Assembly: GCA_009785115.1 (NCBI GenBank)
Contig: WQWY01000007.1
Location: forward strand, 1-64,000
Source: Micrococcales bacterium
GTDB taxonomy: Bacteria; Actinomycetota; Actinomycetes; Actinomycetales; Cellulomonadaceae
Reading direction: 5' to 3'
Length of the DNA: 64,000 bases
Positions 39,491-49,684 of the stretch are shown piece after piece. Under the pieces are notes generated by a model that had not been told where the DNA came from, made no database searches, and was given only the letters and a program-made list of their open reading frames with translations. Positions within the stretch are counted from its first letter, which is position 1. Each line of letters opens with the position of its first letter. The position numbers were made by a program, and so were the translations under genes.

Positions 39491-40719
39491 TCATACCAGA
39501 AGCGCGCGCACCACGGTGTCGGTTAGCAGGCGGCCTCGGCATGTCAGCACCACCGAGGGCCGCGTCGCCCGCACCGCGGCGGGACCTTCGACCAGTCCGT
39601 CGGCGACAAGCCCGGCTACCGCGCGGCGCGCGGCGGGGCTCAGCCCGACCAGCGGCAGCCCTTCGCGCAGCCGCACGCCCAGCATGACCCGTTCGGTGCG
39701 GGCGGCGTCCTGGTCCAGGGTCTCGCGGCCCGCGGCCGGGCTGCGCCCCTCGGCGAGCGCCTGGGCGTAGGCCTGCGGGTGCTTGGCGTTCCACCAGCGG
39801 GTGCCGCCGACGTGGCTGTGGGCGCCAGGCCCGACGCCCCACCAGTCGTCGCCGTGCCAGTAGCCGAGGTTGTGCCGGCACGCGGCCCCCGGTGCCGCCC
39901 AGCTGCTGATCTCGTACCAGGTCAGGCCTGCCGCCGAGGCCTCGGCGTCGACCAGCTCGTACATGTCGGCCTGAAGGTCTGGGTCTGGTTCGAGGAGCGC
40001 CCCACGTCGCATCTGGGCGCCCATCCGGGTGCCAGGCTCGACGGTCAGGGCGTAGGCCGACAGGTGGTCCACACCCGTGGCCAGCGCTGATCGCACCGAG
40101 CGCCTCCAGTCGTCCAGAGACTCCCCCGGCGTCCCGTAGATCAGGTCGACCGAGGTGCGCAGCCCTGCCGCACGAGCCCAGGCGACAGCCCGCGGCACCC
40201 GGTCCGGGGTGTGGGTGCGCCCCAGGGTGGCCAGCACGTGCGGCACCGCCGACTGCATCCCGAACGAGACCCTCGTGAAACCCGCCTCGGCCAGACCGGC
40301 CAGGCTCTCGGCCGTCACCGAGTCCGGGTTGGCCTCGGTGGTCACCTCCGCGCCGTCGGCCAGACCCCACGCGTCACGCACCGCGTCGAGGATCGCGGCG
40401 AGGTCGGCCACCGGCAGCAGCGTCGGCGTCCCCCCGCCGAAGAACACGGTGGACACCGGCCGCGTCGGCGCCCCGGCCGCGTCCAGCACGTCGCGGGCCA
40501 GCGCGACCTCGGCCGCCGCCGTGCGTGCGTACGAGGCCTGGTCCGCCCCACCGCCGAGCTCGGACGCGGTATAGGTGGTGAAGTCGCAGTACCCGCACCG
40601 CACCCGGCAGAACGGCACGTGCACATACACCCCGAACGCCCGGGAGGACGCACCGTCGGCGGCCCCTGGTGGCAACGCGCCGTCTGGTGGCACCGGATCA
40701 CCGTCAGGCAGCGCCGGGG

Positions 40720-40723
<4 letters not shown>
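39491..40723 (-). CDS. hemW: Radical SAM heme chaperone HemW
   Basis: Radical SAM protein related to coproporphyrinogen dehydrogenase; HemW-type members insert heme. The 410-residue protein has [15 protein letters not shown] with the CxxxCxxC iron-sulfur motif, [11 protein letters not shown] and EANPDSV. Substrate-defining residues that separate HemN from HemW were judged only by length and gene context next to lepA, which is typical for HemW. GTG at 40723 overlaps the lepA stop (GTGA). Confidence 0.92.
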
Positions 40724-42591
<1,868 letters not shown>

Positions 42592-42753
42592 GGGGTCTCA
42601 GGCTCCGGGTCGAGGGGCGATGCGCACCGGTCCGCGACCGGCCTCACCAATGCTCCCACGACGACGCACCGACGGTCGCACCGGTCGCGGCTCCGGTGGT
42701 CTGGCCTCTCGAACCCTGCTACATCGCCCTGCGCGACGGGTATGGTTCCGCGC

Positions 42754-43227
42754 ATGAGGGCCTGGTCTTTCCTGGCGCGCCTGCTGCGTGCGCTGCTCAC
42801 CCAGGAGAGCACCCCCGGCGCCGCGCACGACCGCCTCGTCATCAGCTACCGACCGAACCTCGACGGCACCCCCGACCCTGGGGAGATCGTGTGGGCGTGG
42901 GTCCCGTACGAAGACGACCCGCGCCAAGGCAAGGACCGCCCGGTGCTGCTCGTGGGTCAGGCCGGCGACGCACTGGCCGGGCTCATGCTGGCCAGCAAGA
43001 ACCACGATCGCGACGCCGCCCAGGAAGCGCGCCGAGGTCGGGTGTGGATGGACATCGGCGCCGGGGCCTGGGACGCCAGAGGCCGCCCGAGCGAGGTCCG
43101 GCTCGACCGGCTGCTGAAGGTGGACCCTGCCACGGTGCGCCGGGAAGGGGCGGTCGTCGACCGCGCGCTGTTCGACCGCGTGGTGGCGGCGATGCTCCGG
43201 GCTCGGGGTGACCGGGTGGGCTGGTAG
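42754..43227 (+). CDS. PemK/MazF-like protein, no antitoxin gene
   Basis: A 157-residue protein. After a 27-residue lead, ISYRPNLDGTPDPGEIVWAWVPYEDD...GKDRPVLLVG has the PemK/MazF-like SH3-barrel pattern (E-I-V-W and the R-P-V-L strand). PemK/MazF toxins cleave RNA, but typical ones are 110-120 residues and sit beside an antitoxin; here the neighbours are lepA and rpsT. A housekeeping or modified role is likely. TATGGT ends seven bases before ATG, so it is probably leaderless; no Shine-Dalgarno is seen. Confidence 0.75.
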   Translation: MRAWSFLARLLRALLTQESTPGAAHDRLVISYRPNLDGTPDPGEIVWAWVPYEDDPRQGKDRPVLLVGQAGDALAGLMLASKNHDRDAAQEARRGRVWMDIGAGAWDARGRPSEVRLDRLLKVDPATVRREGAVVDRALFDRVVAAMLRARGDRVGW

Positions 43228-43404
43228 CGCGCTCCTGGTGAGTGCCGCGTCCGACGCGCAGGCACCGGCCGGTGTATCATTGCTCCCCGCGTGCCCACGT
43301 CGTCGGGCACCGGCGGCGACCCGCCCACCTGTGGGTCCTCGGTCCTCGCGGACGCCGCCCGCCCTCAGACCTGTCAGAACGCACGAGCACGAGGAAGTCC
43401 GAAC

Positions 43405-43665
43405 GTGGCGAACATCAAGTCCCAGATCAAGCGGATCCGCACCAACGAGAAGGCTCGTCAGCGCAACAAGGCTGTGAAGTCTGAGCTGAAGACCTACATC
43501 CGCCGGGTGCGCGAGGCCGTCGCCGGCCAGGACAAGGAGGCCGCGGCCACCGCGCTGGCCACCGCGTCCCGCAAGCTCGACAAGGCCGTCTCCAAGGGCG
43601 TGATCCACGCCAACCAGGCCGCGAACCGCAAGTCGGCGCTCTCCAAGGCCGTCAACGCGCTGTAG
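43405..43665 (+). CDS. rpsT: 30S ribosomal protein S20
   Basis: An 86-residue basic protein ([21 protein letters not shown]...) with the helical layout of S20. GTG at 43405 has GAGGAAG seven bases upstream. The -10-like TATCAT at about 43274-43279 may serve it with a 5' UTR of about 125 bases. A perfect hairpin follows. Confidence 0.98.
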   Translation: MANIKSQIKRIRTNEKARQRNKAVKSELKTYIRRVREAVAGQDKEAAATALATASRKLDKAVSKGVIHANQAANRKSALSKAVNAL

Positions 43666-43722
43666 GCACCGGAGCGCGCACGAGCATCAGCCTGGCTCTC
43701 GCAGCGCGCGACAGACGAACGA

Positions 43723-43756
43723 AGAGGGCGTCACCCCCGCGGGGGTGACGCCCTCT
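43723..43756. terminator. Bidirectional terminator after rpsT
   Basis: Perfect 16-base arms (43723-43738 and 43741-43756) with GC between them; two or three central pairs will open as the loop. It lies between rpsT and the convergent HTH-TPR gene. Confidence 0.88.
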
Positions 43757-43773
43757 CGTCGTCCGTGCCGGCC

Positions 43774-45120
43774 TCACACCTCGGTGCGGCCGACCTCGTC
43801 CATGAGCGGGTTGTTGAGCATCGCGTCGGTCGGGATGGTCGAGCGCACACCCGCCTCGCGCAGCGCCCGGTCGAAGGCCAGCGCGGCCTGGTCCGTCTGA
43901 CCGCGGAACAGGTAACGGTCGCCGAGGTCGCGCCAGATCTGCGCGGACTGCCTCGTCGCGGACATCATGGCCAGCATCGACGCGGCCCGCTCGTACACGG
44001 CGATGCCCTCGGCCTCGTCACCGCCGGCGACCAGGGCGTCACCGAGCGAGACCAGAGAGTTCGCGGTCTCCAGGCGAGGCTGGTCACCGAGCAGCATCAG
44101 CGCCAGACGGGCACGCTCGGCCGCGGCGGTCGTCTGACCGAGCAGCAGCAGGCCCCGCGAGCGCTCCTTCTCGAGCGTGGCGCGGTCACCGGCAGAACCG
44201 AGCACCGTCAGCGGCCCCTCGGCACGGTCGAGCTGCTCCAAGGCCTCCTGCGGCTGCGGCGGCTCAGAGCGGAGCAGCAGCCAGGCGTAGTGGACGCGCA
44301 GCCGTGCCACGTCGCGATCCGCGTCGCCCTCGCCCATCAGGGCGAGCGCACGCTCGGTGTGCCGCTTGGCACGGTCGTAGTCGCGCCGCTCTCCGACCAC
44401 CACGGCGGCGTTCCAGTACACCGAGCCCCGACCGCGCGGGGAACCGAGCTCTTCGGCGACACGGATCAGCTCTGACGCCTGCTGGGCGGCGTAGAGCAGG
44501 TCGCCGCGCTCCACGTAGGACCACAGCAGGGCCGAGCCCAGGCGCAGGTGCTCGTCCGAGCCGGACAGGCCAGCGGTCTCCAGGACCGCCATGGCCCGCT
44601 CGCCGATGTCGACGGAGCGGATCAGGTCGCCGCACTCCAGGTAGGAGACCACCAGGCTGGTCGCGACCTTGGCGAGCTCGAGGTTGTCGCCCGCCTCCTC
44701 GCGGTTCAGGTACAGCGGCTCGAGCACCTGGATCGAGCCCTCGATGTTGCCCAGCATCTCCAGCGCCTGGGCGCGGACGAACAGCGCCTCGTAGCGCAGC
44801 TGGGGGGTGACGGCGTCGAGCTTCAGGGCGTTGATCCGACGCTCGGCGGCCGAGGGGTCACCGTCGATCAGCGACAGCCGCGCATAGTCGAGCTCGAGAC
44901 GCACCCGGGACTCGTTGGGCCCGTCGTCGCCGTACTTCAGATACTCCAGGGTCGTGCCGAGGTGCTCGGCGATGCGTCCGAGCGCCTTGTCCGTGGGAGT
45001 CCGGCGGCCCGACTCGATGAGGGACACGTAGCTGGGAGACAGGTCGTCGCCAGCCAGGTCCGTCTGAGTCAGGCCTTTGTCCTGCCGCGCCTCTCGGACG
45101 CGGTCACCAATAGTCGTCAT
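43774..45120 (-). CDS. HTH-TPR transcriptional regulator (RRNPP-like layout)
   Basis: A 448-residue protein. Residues 5-63 are an XRE-family helix-turn-helix (REARQDKGLTQTDLAGDDLSPSYVSLIESGRRTPT); the remaining 380 residues are tandem helical hairpins of TPR type (repeated A-x-x-Y/L-x-x-G and ALxxL patterns). HTH plus TPR is the plan of the RRNPP regulators (Rgg, PlcR, NprR, PrgX), which bind imported signal peptides. A 44-residue secreted peptide is encoded directly upstream on the same strand. The gene has its own -10 (TAGAAT) eight bases before ATG and no Shine-Dalgarno, so the mRNA is probably leaderless. Ligand and targets are unknown. Confidence 0.85.
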   Translation of the reverse strand: MTTIGDRVREARQDKGLTQTDLAGDDLSPSYVSLIESGRRTPTDKALGRIAEHLGTTLEYLKYGDDGPNESRVRLELDYARLSLIDGDPSAAERRINALKLDAVTPQLRYEALFVRAQALEMLGNIEGSIQVLEPLYLNREEAGDNLELAKVATSLVVSYLECGDLIRSVDIGERAMAVLETAGLSGSDEHLRLGSALLWSYVERGDLLYAAQQASELIRVAEELGSPRGRGSVYWNAAVVVGERRDYDRAKRHTERALALMGEGDADRDVARLRVHYAWLLLRSEPPQPQEALEQLDRAEGPLTVLGSAGDRATLEKERSRGLLLLGQTTAAAERARLALMLLGDQPRLETANSLVSLGDALVAGGDEAEGIAVYERAASMLAMMSATRQSAQIWRDLGDRYLFRGQTDQAALAFDRALREAGVRSTIPTDAMLNNPLMDEVGRTEV

Positions 45121-45128
45121 GGTTCGTC

Positions 45129-45174
45129 ATTCTATCCGTGACGTCGGGAGGATGTGGGCGATTTCGGAACCGAA
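45129..45174 (-). promoter_or_regulatory. Promoter and inverted repeat of the HTH-TPR gene
   Basis: TAGAAT (45134-45129 on the minus strand) is a near-consensus -10 ending eight bases before the ATG. TTCGG and CCGAA flank AA at 45163-45174, just upstream of where -35 should be, the usual place for an activator or autoregulator site. No good -35 was found. Confidence 0.55.
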
Positions 45175-45216
45175 TTTTGAGGAGGCTCGCCCGACCGGAG
45201 CAATGGTACGGGCAGC

Positions 45217-45252
45217 ACTGAGGGCCGGCGCCAACGAGCACCGGCCCTCAGT
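45217..45252 (-). terminator. Terminator between the peptide gene and the regulator
   Basis: Perfect 12-base arms ACTGAGGGCCGG (45217-45228) and CCGGCCCTCAGT (45241-45252). It separates the small peptide gene from the HTH-TPR gene. Confidence 0.75.
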
Positions 45253-45253
45253 C

Positions 45254-45294
45254 GGTTCGACACCTCGGGGTAGCGTCGAACCCGTCTCGCTACC
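45254..45294 (-). promoter_or_regulatory. Two overlapping hairpins after the peptide gene
   Basis: GGTTCGAC/GTCGAACC (45254-45261 with 45275-45282) and GGTAGCG/CGCTACC (45269-45275 with 45288-45294) cannot both form fully, because one arm of the first lies in the loop of the second. They start four bases after the peptide stop and precede the terminator. A regulatory switch is possible but only inferred. Confidence 0.4.
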
Positions 45295-45297
45295 GCC

Positions 45298-45432
45298 TCA
45301 CAGACCGAAGCGGCAACAGCCGATGGCCCCGCCGTTGGTGCCCGACGGAGCCGCCTGAGCCGCGGTGGCCGACAGTCCGACCGCCAGCAGCATGGCAGCA
45401 GCGGTAGCAACGATCCTCGACGTACGCGTCAT
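45298..45432 (-). CDS. Small secreted peptide (candidate signal)
   Basis: A 44-residue frame with an ideal ribosome-binding site (CAGGAGGAA, five bases before ATG). Residues 1-27 are a clear Sec signal peptide: MTRTSR, a hydrophobic core IVATAAAMLLAVGL, and the signal peptidase I site AQA. The mature 17-residue peptide would be APSGTNGGAIGCCRFGL, with a Cys-Cys pair and a hydrophobic C-terminus. It lies 178 bases upstream of the HTH-TPR regulator on the same strand. Codon use is ordinary for the region. It could be a peptide pheromone, a small antimicrobial, or a precursor cut further; only the signal peptide and context are seen. Confidence 0.72.
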   Translation of the reverse strand: MTRTSRIVATAAAMLLAVGLSATAAQAAPSGTNGGAIGCCRFGL

Positions 45433-45465
45433 CGGACTTCCTCCTGTAACTCGATGGGGTACACC

Positions 45466-45484
45466 GGTCAGTCACAGTATGACC
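45466..45484 (-). promoter_or_regulatory. Inverted repeat upstream of the peptide gene
   Basis: GGTCA, nine bases, TGACC, with an inner GTCA-N5-TGAC, centred about 43 bases before the peptide start; CATACT within it is a possible -10. This is the expected position for a regulator site controlling the peptide. Inference. Confidence 0.45.
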
Positions 45485-45656
45485 ACATCCGAGCGTTCTG
45501 TCGCCAGATCGATGCATTTCTGTCGGCGTGTCGCAATCTTCGGCGTGTCGCGACCGCCCCCTCTCGCCATCCATGCAGGACCTTAGTCCTGATGGGGAAT
45601 CAGATTCCACCCGCCGGGGCGTGGTCGCTCACCCCCGTCTGTGGTGTCATGGAGGC

Positions 45657-46376
45657 GTGACAGGCACCGACGACCTGGGGCTCGGACGTCTCGCTGCTGC
45701 GATCGACGAGGCGATCCCGGCAGATCTCGCGCAGACGTGGAACGAGCACGTCGCGCACCACCCCGTCCTCGTGGCACGCCAGGGCATCTTCTCCGCCCAC
45801 AACGCCGTGTTCGCCTACCAGCTCTCGTTCCGCGCCCCGTCCCGACCCGACCCGTTGACCTGGACGTCCGACGCGCACGAGCGCGCCACGTCCCACGTCC
45901 TGCGGGCGACCTTCCTGCGCGACGACATGGAGTCGTTGGCCAGGGGCCGGCACGTCGTGGTGCGCTGCCCCCGCGGCTACCTCGTCGGTGAGCTCCCCCT
46001 GCCGCAACGGCCCGACCGGCTGATCGTCGAGCTGCCCCCCGACCTCGACCCCGACGCCGAGGTGCTGGCCGGCATCGCAGACCTGCGCTCTCAGGGATTC
46101 CGGATCCAGCTCCCGGCCTTCTCCGACCGTCCGTCGCAGCGCCGCCTGCTGCCGCTGACCGACTTCGTGAAGATCGACGTGCGAGACCTCGACGTCGAAG
46201 GCCTGCCTGTCGTGCGCGCTGCTCGCTCCTACGGCGCTACCCTCGTCGGTGAGTTCATCGAGCAACCCGACGGCCTGGCGGGCGCCCGAGACCTCGGGAT
46301 GACACTCTTCCAGGGCAACCTCTTAGAACGTGCCACGACAGTCGACCGCGCGACCGCCCGCCCGGTGGGGCTGTGA
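45657..46376 (+). CDS. Degenerate EAL-domain protein
   Basis: A 239-residue protein with the outline of an EAL domain like the N-terminal part of EAL-HDOD (YuxH-type) proteins: PVLVARQGIFSAHNAVFAYQLSFRA, DFVKIDVRDLD, TLVGEFIE and LFQGNLL. The first catalytic Glu is Gln55, the Asn motif and the DDF motif are missing (RIQLPAF), so it cannot hydrolyse c-di-GMP and may only bind it or a partner. GTG at 45657 is supported by the frame; GGAGG ends one base before it, too close to be a normal site, so the start is uncertain. The second EAL gene follows 28 bases later. Confidence 0.68.
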   Translation: MTGTDDLGLGRLAAAIDEAIPADLAQTWNEHVAHHPVLVARQGIFSAHNAVFAYQLSFRAPSRPDPLTWTSDAHERATSHVLRATFLRDDMESLARGRHVVVRCPRGYLVGELPLPQRPDRLIVELPPDLDPDAEVLAGIADLRSQGFRIQLPAFSDRPSQRRLLPLTDFVKIDVRDLDVEGLPVVRAARSYGATLVGEFIEQPDGLAGARDLGMTLFQGNLLERATTVDRATARPVGL

Positions 46377-46404
46377 CGCAGACAGCGAGCAGGTGAGCGG
46401 GAAC

Positions 46405-47088
46405 ATGGAACCGGTCAACACGACGTCTACGGCGACCACGGCCGACGTGGCGCCCAGCGAGCCACGCCCACAGCTGTCGCACGTGCCGACACAGCGGCCC
46501 CCGATCGCCCGGCAGCCGATCTGGACCACCTCCGGGGCGCTCCTCGGTCACGAGTACCTGTATCGCTCCAGGATCGGCCGGCCGGCCGGTGTCGACCACT
46601 GGCGTGCCGAGCGGCAGGACGTCGCGTCGGCCTCCGTGCTGCGGTCGGTCTTCGAGGAGTCCGCGGCCGAGGCGGACGGTCCCCTGATCTTCGTCAACGT
46701 CACGCGCTCGTTCCTGGTGCGCGACCGCCCGCTCCCGGCCCACCTCGGACGCCTGGTGCTGGAGATCGTCGAGTCCGTCCCGGGCGACCCCGGGGTGGTC
46801 CTCGGCCTGCGTCGCCTGCGCGCCCGTGGCTATCGGATCGCGATCGACGACTTCACGGCCTCGGCCTCTCAGATGCCGATCCTGCCCTACGCCGACTACG
46901 TCAAGGTGGACTGCCGCGACCTGGTCAAGCCTGGCGGCCTGGAGCTGGTCGAGATCGGCCGTCGCTTCGGCGCGAACCTCATCGCCGAACGGGTCGAGAC
47001 GCTCGAGCTGGTCGAGCTGTGCGTGAAGGCCGGTTTCGACCTGCTCCAGGGTGACGCGCTCGGGCCCGCGGTCACCATGCCGACCTGA
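46405..47088 (+). CDS. EAL-domain protein, possible c-di-GMP phosphodiesterase
   Basis: A 227-residue protein: a Thr/Pro-rich first 30 residues, then an EAL-like barrel. Catalytic positions look kept: Glu50 (GHEYLY), Asn98 (FVNV), Glu120/123 (LEIVES), Asp148-Asp149 (IDDF), Lys167 (VKVD), Glu195 (AERVET) and LLQGDAL. The family degrades c-di-GMP, though the motif 1 spelling differs from the classic E-A/V-L and the domain is short. ATG at 46405 has a weak GAGCGGG before it. It is tandem with the degenerate copy, which suggests duplication and division of roles. Confidence 0.72.
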   Translation: MEPVNTTSTATTADVAPSEPRPQLSHVPTQRPPIARQPIWTTSGALLGHEYLYRSRIGRPAGVDHWRAERQDVASASVLRSVFEESAAEADGPLIFVNVTRSFLVRDRPLPAHLGRLVLEIVESVPGDPGVVLGLRRLRARGYRIAIDDFTASASQMPILPYADYVKVDCRDLVKPGGLELVEIGRRFGANLIAERVETLELVELCVKAGFDLLQGDALGPAVTMPT

Positions 47089-47170
47089 ACGACGCAGCCG
47101 ACCCAGACAGCACGGCCGACCCGACGGGCACGCACACGGCTCACCTGGCGTCAGCCCAGGCGCCGCGACG

Positions 47171-48178
47171 TCAACGCCCGGCGGCCCGCGCCACTCTCAG
47201 CACGGCACGCTCCACCGCGTACCGCTTGTCCCTGCTCTCCCCCTTGACCTGGGCGTCGGCCTCCGCGACCGCGCTGATCGCCGTCGCCAAGCCTTCAGGC
47301 GTCCAGTGCCGCAGGTCGGCCACGGCCCGGTCCACCTGCCAGGGCGCCAGCCCCAGGTCACGCAGCGCCGCCTGACCCCGACCACGCACAGCCGAGACCT
47401 TGGCCATGGTCCGCAGCTTCATCGCCAGCGCCGCCACCAGGGGCACCGGGTCGACCCCCGTGGCCAGGGCGTGACGCAGCAGCGCCACCGCCCGTCCGGG
47501 GTCGGCGGCGATCGCGGCGTCGGCGACCTGGAACCCCGTCGCCTCCACCCTCCCGCCGTAGTAACGGTCCACCACCTCGACGGTGAGCATCCCCGTCGTG
47601 TCGGCCACCAGCTGGGAGCAGGCGGCCGCCAGCTCGCGAAGGTCAGCACCGACGGCCTCCACCAGCGCGCGCACGGCCCGTGGCTCGGCGCGCCGGCCGG
47701 CGTCGCGCAGCTCGGCGGTGACGAACTCCGTCTTGGCGGCGTCGGTGCGCACCGTCTCGCACGCCACGGTCGGCACCGCCGCACCCGACGCGGCGTCGAG
47801 CAGACGCTTGCCACGCTGCCCGCCCCCGTGCCGCAGCACGACCACCGCGCCGTCGACCGGCGCAGCCAGGTACTCCGTGGCGTCGCTCAGCGCGGCGTCG
47901 CTGGCCCGCTCCAGACCTGCCAGCACCACGACCTTCGCCTCGGCGAACAGCGACGGGCTGGTCGCCACCGTCAACGACCCCGCCGCGTAGTCGACAGCGT
48001 CCAGGTGGATCACCTCGACCTGCGGGTCCGCCTCGCGAGCCAGGGCGACGACGCGCCCGACGGCTCGCTCGGCGAGCAGCTCCTCAGGCCCGGTGATCAG
48101 GACCACCGGGGCCGGGGCGGCCTCGCGCCAGCTCGACCCCCGCGACCGGGAGGGCTGAGGACGACGCTGCGTGGGCAC
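47171..48178 (-). CDS. holA: DNA polymerase III subunit delta
   Basis: Clamp-loader subunit that opens the beta clamp. The 335-residue protein has the N-terminal AAA-like domain (VVLITGPEELLAERAV), the middle DREL-containing part (VGADLRELAAACSQL) and the C-terminal collar domain. GTG start at 48178 follows comEC by 18 bases on the same strand; comEA-comEC-holA is a common order. Confidence 0.95.
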   Translation of the reverse strand: MPTQRRPQPSRSRGSSWREAAPAPVVLITGPEELLAERAVGRVVALAREADPQVEVIHLDAVDYAAGSLTVATSPSLFAEAKVVVLAGLERASDAALSDATEYLAAPVDGAVVVLRHGGGQRGKRLLDAASGAAVPTVACETVRTDAAKTEFVTAELRDAGRRAEPRAVRALVEAVGADLRELAAACSQLVADTTGMLTVEVVDRYYGGRVEATGFQVADAAIAADPGRAVALLRHALATGVDPVPLVAALAMKLRTMAKVSAVRGRGQAALRDLGLAPWQVDRAVADLRHWTPEGLATAISAVAEADAQVKGESRDKRYAVERAVLRVARAAGR

Positions 48179-48196
48179 GGGACCAGCCTGCCAGAT

Positions 48197-49678
48197 CTAC
48201 GGTGCGTCTCCCTGTCCCGCTCGTCCCGTCCGAGACGAAGGCCTAGACAGCAGCACCATCACCGCGACGACCGCCCCCGTCCCCGTGACGACGCCGAGGG
48301 GCCCGGGGAGCCAGTCCACGGTCGACCCCGGCGCTGTCGCGACCAGCCGAGCCACCAGGACGATCCATGCGCACGCCGCACCGGCGAGCCAGAACAGCAC
48401 CTGACCCGCGGCGGGCCACCAGGTCACCACCACCAGGCCGAGCATCCCCAGCACGGTCACCGGGGCGAGCGTAGGAGCCGCGAGCAGGTTGGCGACCACC
48501 GCGTACGTCGGGACCGCAGGGGTGACCTCCAGCAGCACCGGCGTCACGGCCAGCTGGGCGGAGAGCGGCACCGCCACCGCGACCGCCAACGCTCTGGGTA
48601 CCCGTCTCGACCACCGCTCGACCAGCGGGCCCCCGAGGCCCACGATGCCGGCCGTGGCCGCCACCGAGAGCGTGAACCCCAGCTCGGTCGCCAACCAAGG
48701 GTCGACGAGCACCAGGAAGACCACCGAACCGGCGAGCGCCGCGGGCGCCGCGGACCGTCGCCCGGCGAGCAGACCGAGCAGGCCGACGCCTCCCATCACC
48801 GCGGCACGCAGCACGCTCGGCTCCGGACCGACCAGGACGACCAGCCCGACGCTCACCGTCGCGGCAGCGGCCGCCCTCGCAGGCCGTGGCAGCCGCATCG
48901 CGGTGGTGACCATCAGCACCGTCGAGACGACGATCACGAAGTGCGCACCCGACACGGCGGTGATGTGCGTCAGCCCGGTGACGCGCATCTGCTCGAGCAG
49001 CTCGTCGTCCATGCGTGAGGTGTCGCCCCAGACGATGCCCGGGAGCAGCGCGTCGAGAGGAGAGGGAAGGTCAGCGCTGGCCTGGGTCCCCGCGACCCGG
49101 GTCCGGTCGGCCACCGTCGACCACGCGGGCGGGTCTCGCAGCACGCGCACGGGGGTCGAGGCACGCAGCACAGCCGTCGCGCGACCGGCCGGGACGCTCG
49201 CGAGACGGCCCGTCACCTCCACCCTGCTCATCGGGGCCAGGTGCTGGCACGGAGCCTCTACCCGGACGGTGGTCGCCGCTGCGGTCGTGACCCCCCGTGC
49301 GTGCACGGTGTCGACGCCGAGCAGGAAGCGGCAGGTGCCCCCGTACCTGGTCGGCACCGGTACGGAGGCCGTCGTACCGACCAGCGCCACGGTCCAGCGC
49401 TCCCCCACCGCCTCAGGCCACCGACCCGACCAGCGAGCCTCCTGCTGCGCGGCTCCGGCCAACGCCACCGACCCGGCCACCCCGGCCGCCAGCACCACCG
49501 ACCCCGACCATCGCCACCTGGGACATGCCCGGGGGGCTGTCCATGCCAGCAGCGATGCTCCAGCCAGGCAGCAGGCACCGACGACCACCGTCACCGCGAC
49601 CGGGGCGCGCACCACCACGACAGCCGCGAGCCAGGCTGCCGACGCGACCGGGAGCAACCGCAGGTCGACCGGGTCCAC
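48197..49678 (-). CDS. comEC: ComEC/Rec2 channel protein, short form
   Basis: Membrane channel for DNA uptake. The 493-residue protein has the N-terminal OB-like domain (DUF4131, about 75-185), and the competence membrane domain with GLTHITAVSGAHFVIV, PSVLRAAVMGGVGLLG and LGFTLSVAATAGIV. The C-terminal metallo-beta-lactamase-like nuclease domain of long ComEC proteins (about 250 more residues) is absent; it ends with SRPSSRTGRAGQ. GTG at 49678 follows comEA by six bases. Whether the strain is naturally transformable is unknown. Confidence 0.92.
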   Translation of the reverse strand: MDPVDLRLLPVASAAWLAAVVVVRAPVAVTVVVGACCLAGASLLAWTAPRACPRWRWSGSVVLAAGVAGSVALAGAAQQEARWSGRWPEAVGERWTVALVGTTASVPVPTRYGGTCRFLLGVDTVHARGVTTAAATTVRVEAPCQHLAPMSRVEVTGRLASVPAGRATAVLRASTPVRVLRDPPAWSTVADRTRVAGTQASADLPSPLDALLPGIVWGDTSRMDDELLEQMRVTGLTHITAVSGAHFVIVVSTVLMVTTAMRLPRPARAAAAATVSVGLVVLVGPEPSVLRAAVMGGVGLLGLLAGRRSAAPAALAGSVVFLVLVDPWLATELGFTLSVAATAGIVGLGGPLVERWSRRVPRALAVAVAVPLSAQLAVTPVLLEVTPAVPTYAVVANLLAAPTLAPVTVLGMLGLVVVTWWPAAGQVLFWLAGAACAWIVLVARLVATAPGSTVDWLPGPLGVVTGTGAVVAVMVLLSRPSSRTGRAGQGDAP

Positions 49679-49684
49679 CGGACC

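Noticed and set aside
45254-45282. GGTTCGAC...GTCGAACC looked like a tRNA T-arm
   Set aside because: No acceptor, anticodon or D arm fits around it; it is a simple inverted repeat after the peptide gene.
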